Shown here: positions 21,748 through 29,525 of the stretch, piece after piece
How positions within the stretch are numbered: position 1 is the first letter of the stretch
Layout: each line of letters starts with the position of its first letter
Source: HRBIN30 sp964534275
GTDB lineage: Bacteria; Desulfobacterota; Binatia; HRBIN30
DNA length: 64,000 nt
Direction: 5' to 3'
Assembly: GCA_964534275.1 (NCBI GenBank)
Contig: CAZHQG010000007.1
Location: 62,001-126,000 of the forward strand
Notes under the pieces: generated by a model
Databases searched by the model: none
Told to the model about the DNA's origin: nothing
What the model saw: the letters and a program-made list of their open reading frames with translations, nothing else
Made by a program: the position numbers and the translations under genes

Positions 21748-21774
21748 GGATGCACCCCCGAAGGAGGTGCATCC
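21748..21774. repeat. Hairpin with CCCGAAGGA loop, copy 1
   Basis: GGATGCACC (21748-21756) and GGTGCATCC (21766-21774) form a perfect 9-bp stem around the loop CCCGAAGGA. It lies between two convergent genes. The hairpin at 44731-44761 has exactly the same loop but a different stem. It has no T tract, so it may be a REP-like element or a bidirectional terminator. Confidence 0.65.
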
Positions 21775-22007
21775 GGGCCGGAGTCCCGTCGCGGCACGAT
21801 TCGAAGCGGCTGTCCCCGAGGCGACAGCAAGGGCGCGGTCACAACGGTTACGGTCGAAGCGGCTCGCGACGTTCGCGGGCGCCGCGGTTGTGTGCTGCAC
21901 TGGTCCGGGAGCGCTGCGAACCGTCGTGCAGCCGAGTTCCTCGGTGATTCTACACTGTTGTGATCGAAGCGAGGAGGGCGCAGAGAGGGGACAAGAAGAG
22001 CGGGCGT

Positions 22008-23174
22008 TTATGCCGCTCGTTTTGCCGCCTCTACCACTTTGCGTCCAGCGTCGGCCATGTCGGTTGCCGGAATAATATCGAGTCCGGACTCCGCCAGGAT
22101 CTTTTTGCCGAGTTCGACGTTGGTGCCTTCCAGGCGTACCACTAAAGGTACGCGAAGTTGGACCTCCCGTGCTGCAGCAACCACCCCCTCGGCAATCACG
22201 TCGCATTTCATAATCCCGCCGAAGATATTCACCAACACGGCCTTCACGTTGGGGTCGGAGAGCAGAATTTTAAACGCTGCTGTGACCTTTTCTTTTGTGG
22301 CTCCGCCACCGACATCGAGGAAGTTGGCGGGCGAGCCCCCATAGAGCTTGATAATGTCCATGGTTGCCATCGCCAGCCCAGCCCCGTTTACCATGCACCC
22401 AATGTTGCCATCCAGGGAAATGTAGTTGAGGTCGTACTTCGAGGCTTCGACTTCGCGCGGGTCTTCTTCGTGGATATCGCGCAACTCGCGAATTTCAGGG
22501 TGGCGGAACAAGCCATTGTCATCGAAGCTCATCTTTGCGTCGAGGACGAGCAACCGGTTGTCTTGCGTGAGGACCAGTGGGTTGATTTCCACGAGCGAGG
22601 CGTCGGTTTCCACGTACGCTCGATACAGGGACGCGACGAGGTTCACAAACTGCTGGATCGTTTCTTTGGGCAAACCGAGGCCGAAGGCGAGCTTGCGCGC
22701 TTGAAAGGCCTGAACGCCAACTGCTGGATCGACGGCTTCGCGCAGGATTTTTTCTGGGGCGCGAGCTGCCACTTCTTCGATTTCTACGCCCCCTTCGGAG
22801 CTTGCCATGACCGTAACCCAGCCCCGCGAACGGTCGAGCGTGAGGCCCAGGTAGAATTCCTTGGCGATCGCGCAAGCGGGCTCGATGAGTACCTTTCGAA
22901 CGATACGGCCGGAGGGACCTGTTTGGTGGGTTACCAGCGGCTTTCCTAAAAGCCCGGCTACAAAGGACTCGAGTTCCTGGGCGTTCCGGCAGATTTTCAC
23001 GCCACCTGCTTTTCCACGCCCCCCCGCATGAATTTGCGCCTTGGCCACGACCGGGTATCCCACCTCGTTACCCGCAGCGACTGCTTCAGCAGGACTGCTT
23101 GCAACCTGTCCAGCGGGAACCGATACGCCAAAGCGTTGGAGTACTTGTTTGGCTTGATACTCGTGAACGTTCAC
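22008..23174 (-). CDS. sucC: Succinate-CoA ligase, ADP-forming, beta subunit
   Basis: The 388-residue protein is the ATP-grasp subunit of succinyl-CoA synthetase in the TCA cycle: MNVHEYQAKQVL start, VAKAQIHAGGRGKAGGVK, LVEINPLV, DAKMSFDDN, and the C-terminal CoA-ligase part GGGATKEKVTAAF and NIFGGIMKCDV. Length and ends are normal. It lies 24 bp downstream of mdh, forming a TCA pair. The alpha subunit gene sucD, usually next to sucC, is not in the window on this side, so it must be elsewhere. Confidence 0.97.
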   Translation of the reverse strand: MNVHEYQAKQVLQRFGVSVPAGQVASSPAEAVAAGNEVGYPVVAKAQIHAGGRGKAGGVKICRNAQELESFVAGLLGKPLVTHQTGPSGRIVRKVLIEPACAIAKEFYLGLTLDRSRGWVTVMASSEGGVEIEEVAARAPEKILREAVDPAVGVQAFQARKLAFGLGLPKETIQQFVNLVASLYRAYVETDASLVEINPLVLTQDNRLLVLDAKMSFDDNGLFRHPEIRELRDIHEEDPREVEASKYDLNYISLDGNIGCMVNGAGLAMATMDIIKLYGGSPANFLDVGGGATKEKVTAAFKILLSDPNVKAVLVNIFGGIMKCDVIAEGVVAAAREVQLRVPLVVRLEGTNVELGKKILAESGLDIIPATDMADAGRKVVEAAKRAA

Positions 23175-23198
23175 CGTCGCCTCCCCTCTCGTGAGTGG

Positions 23199-24140
23199 TT
23201 ACGCCGCGGGGAGAAATTTCTCCATCGCCTCGACGAGCTCGCGGACGTGGGCAACGCTGGCTTCGAACGCCTTGCGTTCGGCTGGGGTCAAGTCGATCTC
23301 CACCACGCGCTCCACTCCGCCCGCACCGATCAGGACTGGAACGCCCACGAAGAATCCCTGCACACCGTACTCTCCCTCGAGCAACGCTGCGCAAGGAAGG
23401 ATTTGCTTCCGGTCGAACAAATACGCTTCTGCCATTTGAATCGCCGCATGGGCGGGGGAGTAATACGCCGACATTTTCATCAGGTTCACGATTTCGCCGC
23501 CAGCTTGCCGGACCCGCGCCTCGATGGCGTCTAGCCGCTCCGGCGCAATCAAACGCTCCACGGGAATCCCAGCAACGTGGCAGTAGCTGCGCACGGGCAC
23601 CATGTCGTCGCCATGGCCCCCCAGGACGATCGCTTCCACGCTTTGCACAGAGACGCCGAGTTCCCGAGCAACAAAAGCCCGGTAACGAGCAGAATCGAGC
23701 ACGCCAGCCTGCCCAACCACTTTTTGCTTCGGGAACCCCGTGATGCGGTGCATGCAGGTGACCATGGCGTCCAGCGGATTGGTGATCACGATGACGAAGG
23801 CGTTCGGCGCTCGGTCGCGAATATTGCTCGCGACTTCCACCATGATCTTGGTGTTTACTTGTAGAAGGTCATCTCGGCTCATGCCTGGCTTGCGGGGCAG
23901 GCCGGCCGTGACGATGCATACGTCCGCGCCCTCGATGTCGTCATATTTGTTCGTGCCAATGATGTCGCAGTCGTACCCCTCGATCGGGCCCGCTTCGATG
24001 AGGTCCAGCGCTTTCCCTTGTGGAAGCCCTTCGACGACATCGAACAAAACGATGTCCCCGAGCCCTTTGAGGGCACACAGATGTGCCAGTGTGCCGCCAA
24101 TCATTCCGGAGCCAATCAATGCGATCTTTTTCCGTGCCAT
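23199..24140 (-). CDS. mdh: Malate dehydrogenase (LDH-like type)
   Basis: The 313-residue protein oxidises malate to oxaloacetate with NAD. It shows IALIGSGMIGGTLAHL (NAD-binding), TAGLPRKPGMSRDDLL with substrate Arg residues, NPLDAMVTCM, GQAGVLDSARYRAF and the catalytic His in VLGGHGDDMVP. The R-K-P-G-M-S loop is typical of malate rather than lactate dehydrogenases of this branch. The ATG at 24140 directly precedes the Rossmann strand; upstream codons are Arg-rich and lack the family pattern. sucC follows after 24 bp. Confidence 0.95.
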   Translation of the reverse strand: MARKKIALIGSGMIGGTLAHLCALKGLGDIVLFDVVEGLPQGKALDLIEAGPIEGYDCDIIGTNKYDDIEGADVCIVTAGLPRKPGMSRDDLLQVNTKIMVEVASNIRDRAPNAFVIVITNPLDAMVTCMHRITGFPKQKVVGQAGVLDSARYRAFVARELGVSVQSVEAIVLGGHGDDMVPVRSYCHVAGIPVERLIAPERLDAIEARVRQAGGEIVNLMKMSAYYSPAHAAIQMAEAYLFDRKQILPCAALLEGEYGVQGFFVGVPVLIGAGGVERVVEIDLTPAERKAFEASVAHVRELVEAMEKFLPAA

Positions 24141-24299
24141 GATACGTTGCCTCTCCCTCCTCGGCAGGTGCTGGGCGCGGCGCTCAGTGCATCGCACCCG
24201 GGAACCAAAGTGGGCCGCTTATAGCGAGAACGGCAAAATTGGGGCAAGGGTGTGAAGCCGCGTCGCCGGCGAACCCGGATCGATTCGTCTAGGCGCGGT

Positions 24300-24947
24300 C
24301 TAGGGGCTCCCGTGAGATGTTCGCTCGCGCACATGCAGGGCGATGACTCCGAGGCGGTCGGCAATGTTGTCTGGTCGCAGTCTCCAGGGCCCCACGAGAT
24401 CCAACTGGGGTTCGACCAATGGATAAACCAAGCGTTCGAGCGTGACTTCGAATGCGCCACGCACAAGCACCTTGGCGGGTTGTTGTGGCGGCAGCAGTTC
24501 GGCCTCGAGCCCGAGCGGTGCGGGTGCGCGCGAGTTGCCTTCCCCGCCCGTGTCGACCACGAAGGCTGGAGCCGCTTCCCCGTTGAGGAACAGCGCAACG
24601 ACATAGCGTTGGTGTGGAACCCACTCGGTGGTGTGAAATGTGAAGCTTTGGCGGCCGCGTGCGAGCGTGATGTGGATGCGGCCGCTTTGGGGCTCGTTCC
24701 ACAAGAAGGTCCCCGTCTTGGGTGGACTGCCCGGCTGTACCCCGATGACCGGAACCGGTGGGCCGAGCGTGGTCCGCGCGACGAACCGAAGGTCGGGCTG
24801 GCCATCGTCGCCGACCGCAACAATCGTGATCCCGGTAAGCGCGGGCGGTGGAGCGTCCACGCATCCGCTGAAACAGGCAAGCAGCGCGAACGTGCTCACA
24901 AGCCAGAACACCGAGCGTCTTCGTAGGCGGCGGGCTGCGTAACGCAC
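24300..24947 (-). CDS. Predicted lipoprotein of unknown function
   Basis: From the GTG at 24947 the product has 215 residues with a very basic N terminus (YAARRLRRRS), a hydrophobic stretch (VFWLVSTFALLAC) and the lipobox FSGCVD. The mature part is beta-rich, with repeated strands (VRGAFEVTLERLVYPL) and PVPVIGVQPGSPP. No domain was recognised. The start is uncertain: no ATG lies upstream of the signal peptide, and an in-frame TTG at 25019 is an alternative. It is divergent from the glycosyltransferase fusion gene. Confidence 0.65.
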   Translation of the reverse strand: MRYAARRLRRRSVFWLVSTFALLACFSGCVDAPPPALTGITIVAVGDDGQPDLRFVARTTLGPPVPVIGVQPGSPPKTGTFLWNEPQSGRIHITLARGRQSFTFHTTEWVPHQRYVVALFLNGEAAPAFVVDTGGEGNSRAPAPLGLEAELLPPQQPAKVLVRGAFEVTLERLVYPLVEPQLDLVGPWRLRPDNIADRLGVIALHVRERTSHGSP

Positions 24948-25073
24948 GCGTCGTCCAGGGTCCGACACCTCAGGTGAGAGCCAGGGACACCGCCGCAGCA
25001 AGCATGTCTTCGCGCTCAAAGACAGGATCCTCCGTTGCTCGCTCCTTCCAGCGGCGCTACCGCCTGGGCGGCG

Positions 25074-26588
25074 ATGAAACTGACCGTCATCGTGCCTGTG
25101 TACAACGAACGCGCGACCGTTGGCGAGCTGCTCCGACGCGTGTGTGCGGCCGCATACGACAAGGAAGTTCTCATTTTTGACGATGCGTCCACGGATGGCA
25201 CAGTAGAGGAGCTGCGCGCGCTGGGTCTAGAGCCGGGCGGTTCACCCTTGCGCATCGACGGTCCGGAGGGGCAGCGAAACGAGCTTCGCCTGTTCGTGCG
25301 GCGTACCAACAAAGGAAAGGGTGCCGCGGTTCGGGATGGCATTGCCCGGGCCACAGGGGAAATCGTTCTCATTCAGGATGCCGACCTGGAGTACGACCCT
25401 GCCGAGTATCCCATTCTCCTTCAACCAATTTTGGACGGCCGAGCGGACGTGGTGTACGGTTCACGCTTCATCGGCTCGCCGCATCGGGTGCTCCTATTTT
25501 GGCACTGGGTGGGCAATTTCCTGCTGACCTTTCTTTCGAACATGTTCACGAACTTGAACCTGACGGACATGGAAACTTGCTACAAGGCGTTCCGCACAGA
25601 AGTCGTGCGAGGGCTGCGGCTTCGATCGAACCGGTTTGGGATCGAGCCGGAAATCACGGCGAAAGTGGCTCGGCGCGGGGCAAGGATTTACGAAGTGGCG
25701 ATTTCGTACTCGGGGCGGAGTTATCTCGAGGGAAAGAAAATCAATTGGAAAGATGGTCTTGCCGCATTGTGGACGATCTTGAAGTACAGCCTCGTTCCTG
25801 ACGAGCGGTCGGCGGCGCCCCAGTTGGCTACTTTAAACCAGGCTCGCTCCCTCAGGCGTTACCATGCATGGCTGTACGAGCAGTTTGTCCCTTACGTTGG
25901 GCAGCGCGTGCTCGAAGTCGGAGCGGACACGGTCCACTGGACTCTCCACCTCCGCCACCCGCACGAGATTGTCGCAACGGATGCGGATCCGCGTTGCGTG
26001 GAACTTTTAGGGCGTGCTTTTGCGGATCAGCCGCGTGTCCAAACCGCCGTGTTCCCTCTTGGGGCTGCGTTGCCGCAAGAATGGGAGCAGCATTTCGACA
26101 CAGTGCTTTGCTGGAACACCCTCGAACGCCTAGAGGACGACGTTCGTGCCTTGGAACGGATTTACGGTGCACTTCGGGATGGCGGTTCCTTGGTGTTGGG
26201 CGTTTCCGCGATGCCTCGCTTGTTCGGGGCGCTCGATCGCGCACTCGGATACCGTCGTCGATACTCGGAAGAGGAGATTCTGGAGAAGCTTCGGCGCGTG
26301 GGATTTGCAGTGGAGCGCGTCGTTTGGCTCGATCGCATCGGCGCGCTTGCGTGGTGGGTGAACAGCAAATGGCTCCGCCGTACGAAGATTCCGCGCTCGC
26401 AAACGCGGATCCACGACTGGGTGGTGCCTTGGCTTCGGTGGGAGTCGCGGTGGCGCAGCCGATGGGGTGCGTTGCTCATGGTGATTGCTAGACGACGAAG
26501 CGCACGCTCGTCAGCCGGCAACCACGAAAATGTACGCGGCCAGGACGAGTGTCACGAGCAGCCCAAGCAGAAGGATGCGGTCGAGTAG
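25074..26588 (+). CDS. Fusion of a DPM1-like GT2 glycosyltransferase and a SAM-dependent methyltransferase
   Basis: The 504-residue protein has two domains. Residues 1-235 are a dolichol-phosphate-mannose-synthase-like GT2 (KLTVIVPVYNERATVGELL; DDASTDGT; IVLIQDADLEYDP; GSRFIGSPHRV; CYKAFRTEVV). Residues about 260-480 are a class I methyltransferase (GQRVLEVGADT; IVATDADPRC; FDTVLCWNTLERLEDD). It has no long membrane anchor. It may transfer a sugar to a polyprenyl carrier and methylate a linked acceptor. The C-terminal 25 or so codons overlap, antisense, the 3' end of the small membrane-protein gene at 26511, which is unusual. Confidence 0.88.
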   Translation: MKLTVIVPVYNERATVGELLRRVCAAAYDKEVLIFDDASTDGTVEELRALGLEPGGSPLRIDGPEGQRNELRLFVRRTNKGKGAAVRDGIARATGEIVLIQDADLEYDPAEYPILLQPILDGRADVVYGSRFIGSPHRVLLFWHWVGNFLLTFLSNMFTNLNLTDMETCYKAFRTEVVRGLRLRSNRFGIEPEITAKVARRGARIYEVAISYSGRSYLEGKKINWKDGLAALWTILKYSLVPDERSAAPQLATLNQARSLRRYHAWLYEQFVPYVGQRVLEVGADTVHWTLHLRHPHEIVATDADPRCVELLGRAFADQPRVQTAVFPLGAALPQEWEQHFDTVLCWNTLERLEDDVRALERIYGALRDGGSLVLGVSAMPRLFGALDRALGYRRRYSEEEILEKLRRVGFAVERVVWLDRIGALAWWVNSKWLRRTKIPRSQTRIHDWVVPWLRWESRWRSRWGALLMVIARRRSARSSAGNHENVRGQDECHEQPKQKDAVE

Positions 26589-26762
26589 CTTCTCGGCTTG
26601 CTCTGGGGCCAAGTTGAAGGTCGATAGCCGCTCGCGCAAACGCGACCAGCGATTGGCCGCAGGCATGCCGTTGGCCGCCTCCCGCTCCGGCTCCCGATCG
26701 AGCACAGGAGGTGGGACTTCACGTCGCAATTCGAGTTTTGGATTTTCCGCCATCCGATTCAT
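26511..26762 (-). CDS. Small tail-anchored membrane protein coupled to a sulfatase gene
   Basis: The 83-residue protein has a charged, Pro-rich N-terminal half (PKLELRREVPPPVLDREPER) and one C-terminal membrane helix (ILLLGLLVTLVLAAYIFVVAG) ending at the stop. The ATG at 26762 overlaps the stop of the upstream sulfatase gene (ATGA), which supports expression. No family was recognised. The last 78 bp overlap the convergent glycosyltransferase-methyltransferase gene on the other strand. Confidence 0.65.
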   Translation of the reverse strand: MNRMAENPKLELRREVPPPVLDREPEREAANGMPAANRWSRLRERLSTFNLAPEQAEKLLDRILLLGLLVTLVLAAYIFVVAG

Positions 26763-28177
26763 CGCTCGACTGCCGTCGGCGTTCCTTGCCTGAAAAATTC
26801 GCCGTAGCCAAGGGCCTCGAGAGCTTGGCGCTGGCTTTCGGTCAGTTCGTGTGGGGCGAGCTTGTCCGCCGCCGAGTGCCTTCTCCTCTCCAGATCCATG
26901 CGCCATCGTTGCAGTTCGGTAACCAGTGCAGCGGATGGGGGCGCGAGTGGGTGCTGTTCCAGGGGATCCTTGCCGAGGTCGTAATAGGCTAGTGTGCCAG
27001 ATGCGCGATTGCGAATGAGCTTGCCGTGGTCCACAAGAAGTGCCTCCCACGCTGGGTCGTAGAGTGCCACTTCGGCAAAGACGTGCGCAAGAGGCTTCGT
27101 GGAGGGCCCAGGTTCCATGAACGGGCGCAAGGATCTCGAGCGTATGGCCGGCTCTTGCACTCCAGCGTAATCGAGCAGGGTTGGGAACAGGTCGGTGAGG
27201 GAAACGGGACCTTCAACGACGATAGACCGGGGACGGCCCGGCCAGTAGAACATCAGGGGAACGCGAATCAGCTCTTCGTACACGGTGTGGCCGTGGTCCA
27301 ACCGGTCATGCTCGAGAAACTCTTCACCGTGGTCGGAGGTTACCACCAGGACCGTCTTTCCTGCCCAGGGATCGCGTTCGATCTCCTCGAGCAAGCGGCC
27401 AAATTCGCGATCGGCGTACGCCACTTCGCCGTCGTACAAAGCACGCAGATGTTTTCGGTCTGGTTCAGGTGCCTGCCGGCCCAAGATGGCGAGCGCAAAC
27501 AGACTTTGGAACGAACCATCAACGGCGCCGCGGTAGTCTGGATCGTACAGTCGGTCGAACGGTGGAGGGGGTGTGTACGGAGCATGTGGGTCGATCGCGA
27601 ACACAAACAGGAAGAGTGGCTTTGAACGCGGGCGCCGGAGTATGGCAAGCGCCCGGTCGACCACTTGTGCCGAAGTGGCAACAAGTTCCTGTGGCTCGAT
27701 CGGACGCACTTGGGTGATCGGGTCGTACAATTCCACATATTCGTCGAAACCCTGTGCAAGTCCGAACGTTGGGGCGAGGTTTGGATTGGCCACAACGGCG
27801 GCGGTTTCGTAGCCCATGCGGTGGAGCTCCTCCGCAAGGGTGGGTAAATCCGCGCGTAAGCGGTCGAACCGTCCAACAGCTCCATGCACGGTGGGATATT
27901 CTCCGGTCAAGATCGACCCCACGGTCGCACGCGTCCACGACGCGGGCGCATAAGCCCGATGGAAGCGCGTACCCGCGTGCGCCACTTTGTCGAAGTTCGG
28001 TGTGTGAACTTGCGAATTGCCGTAGGCCCCTAGAGCGTCCGCCCGCAGGGTATCCACGATGTACAGCACGATGTGTGGAGCTGGAGATGCGCGGCCGTGT
28101 TCCCATAATGCCCAAGCGAGCAAACAAGCCAGGCCGATGCTGACGAGAGTGGCAGTTCTGCGCAGCGTCACCGACAC
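26759..28177 (-). CDS. Sulfatase-fold (alkaline phosphatase superfamily) membrane-anchored hydrolase 1
   Basis: The 472-residue protein has an N-terminal membrane anchor or signal (TATLVSIGLACLLAWALW) and the sulfatase pattern IVLYIVDTLRADALGAYG (metal ligands), TFAPASWTRATVGSILTG-type nucleophile block, FVFAIDPHAPY, VTSDHGEEF and RVPLMFYWPG. Classical sulfatases have C/S-x-P-x-R at the formylglycine site. Here the corresponding string is SWTRAT, so formylglycine maturation is doubtful, and phosphoester or phosphoethanolamine chemistry is possible. It should act in the periplasm. A paralogue follows upstream with a 9-bp gap. Confidence 0.85.
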   Translation of the reverse strand: MSVTLRRTATLVSIGLACLLAWALWEHGRASPAPHIVLYIVDTLRADALGAYGNSQVHTPNFDKVAHAGTRFHRAYAPASWTRATVGSILTGEYPTVHGAVGRFDRLRADLPTLAEELHRMGYETAAVVANPNLAPTFGLAQGFDEYVELYDPITQVRPIEPQELVATSAQVVDRALAILRRPRSKPLFLFVFAIDPHAPYTPPPPFDRLYDPDYRGAVDGSFQSLFALAILGRQAPEPDRKHLRALYDGEVAYADREFGRLLEEIERDPWAGKTVLVVTSDHGEEFLEHDRLDHGHTVYEELIRVPLMFYWPGRPRSIVVEGPVSLTDLFPTLLDYAGVQEPAIRSRSLRPFMEPGPSTKPLAHVFAEVALYDPAWEALLVDHGKLIRNRASGTLAYYDLGKDPLEQHPLAPPSAALVTELQRWRMDLERRRHSAADKLAPHELTESQRQALEALGYGEFFRQGTPTAVER

Positions 28178-28186
28178 ACGAGCTCT

Positions 28187-29512
28187 CTACTGAAAGTCGT
28201 AACCGAGTGCACGCAAGCGCTCACGGTCCTCGTTGGAGATGGTCGCACGCGAGGCTGGTGGGCTTGGCTGCCCGAGGTGGCTTTGCAGGCGCTGGATCGT
28301 GGCGACTTCTGTGGTAGCTAGGTTTTGCGTTTCCTTGGGATCGGTGTCGAGCCGGTAAAGGAGAAAGTTCCCGTCCAAAGCCAAAATCAACTTCCAGTTG
28401 GCATCGATGATAGCCGCGTGGTGTACGGCGGGCGGGAACCGGAACAGCTCGGCGCGGAGCGGTCCTTCTTGGCCACGGGCGGAGAGCAAGTTTGGAGCAG
28501 GAAACGGGCTTGTGCCTAGGCCCGCGGTTTCCCAGACGGTGGAGGCGATACCGGTAACTTGAACAGGCGTTGGAATTTGCCCGCGCCGGCGGTCGGGAGT
28601 GCGGAGGATCAGGGGCACGTGGAGCATTTCCTCGAACAGCGTGCGGGCGTGAAGGACATCGCCATGGTCGCCGAATTCTTCTCCGTGGTCACTCACCACG
28701 ACCACGACAAGGCCCGTGGGAGCGTGCTTCTCTGCTTCGCGGAGGAGAACTCCGATGGATGCGTCGAGTTCCGCCACGGCGCCACGGTACAAGTCTCGCG
28801 CCAGTGCCAAGATGGCCCGCGTGTAGGTACGCTCGCGAATTTGAATGTTGATGCCCTCGATTGCCTCCGGTGTCGGGAGATCTCCTTTCCAAAACTTACT
28901 CGCATGCTGGAGCTCCGGGATGTACGGCCAGTGCGGATCCATGTAATGGACGTACAAAAACCACGGCCGGTCACGAGGCTGTTGTTTTAGCCACGCGAGT
29001 GCTTCGGAACTTACTTCGCCCGCTCGGGCCTTGTCGAATCGGGGCGGCCCCGGGCCGCGTTGCCACTCGCCAAAGCCTCGATAAGTTGCAAACCCCCGTT
29101 CGAAGCCCAGTTCGGGTGCCATGACCGGATTGGCCACAAAGGCGGCGGTGGAATAGCCGCGTGCGCGCAGTTGTTCTGCCAGGGTAGGATCGTTGGGAGA
29201 GACATAAAGCTTTTCTCCAGGTTGGTACGTCAGCGGCGGACGACCCGAGAGGATGGCAGCGATCGTGGGTTGGGTCCAAGACGTCACCGAGTACGCGCGC
29301 TCGAACAATAGGTTTCCCGAGGCAAGTCGATCGAGCTCTGGCGACGGGTTTCCGCTAGCCCCGTAAACGCCCAAGGCGTCAGCTCTCAGCGTGTCGGCAA
29401 CGATGAACAGGATGGAGGAGGGTGGGGCACTCCGCTGGCAGCCAAGAAAAAGGCAGCTAACGAGTGCACCAGATGCGAGGTAAGCCCACCCGAAGCGTGT
29501 CCCGTGCAGCAA
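28187..29512 (-). CDS. Sulfatase-fold lipoprotein hydrolase 2
   Basis: The 441-residue protein starts with a lipoprotein signal (LASGALVSCLFLGCQRS) and shows the same fold as its neighbour: ILFIVADTLRADALGVYG, AYSVTSWTQPTIAAILSG, LYVHYMDPHWPYIP, VVSDHGEEFGDHGD and HVPLILRTPD. The nucleophile region SWTQPT again lacks the C/S-x-P-x-R signature. The two share the closing motif RQALEALGYG / RERLRALGYD, so they are probably a tandem duplication. It lies 13 bp downstream of the helicase gene. Confidence 0.85.
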   Translation of the reverse strand: MLHGTRFGWAYLASGALVSCLFLGCQRSAPPSSILFIVADTLRADALGVYGASGNPSPELDRLASGNLLFERAYSVTSWTQPTIAAILSGRPPLTYQPGEKLYVSPNDPTLAEQLRARGYSTAAFVANPVMAPELGFERGFATYRGFGEWQRGPGPPRFDKARAGEVSSEALAWLKQQPRDRPWFLYVHYMDPHWPYIPELQHASKFWKGDLPTPEAIEGINIQIRERTYTRAILALARDLYRGAVAELDASIGVLLREAEKHAPTGLVVVVVSDHGEEFGDHGDVLHARTLFEEMLHVPLILRTPDRRRGQIPTPVQVTGIASTVWETAGLGTSPFPAPNLLSARGQEGPLRAELFRFPPAVHHAAIIDANWKLILALDGNFLLYRLDTDPKETQNLATTEVATIQRLQSHLGQPSPPASRATISNEDRERLRALGYDFQ

Positions 29513-29525
29513 CTTCCCGCTTCCC

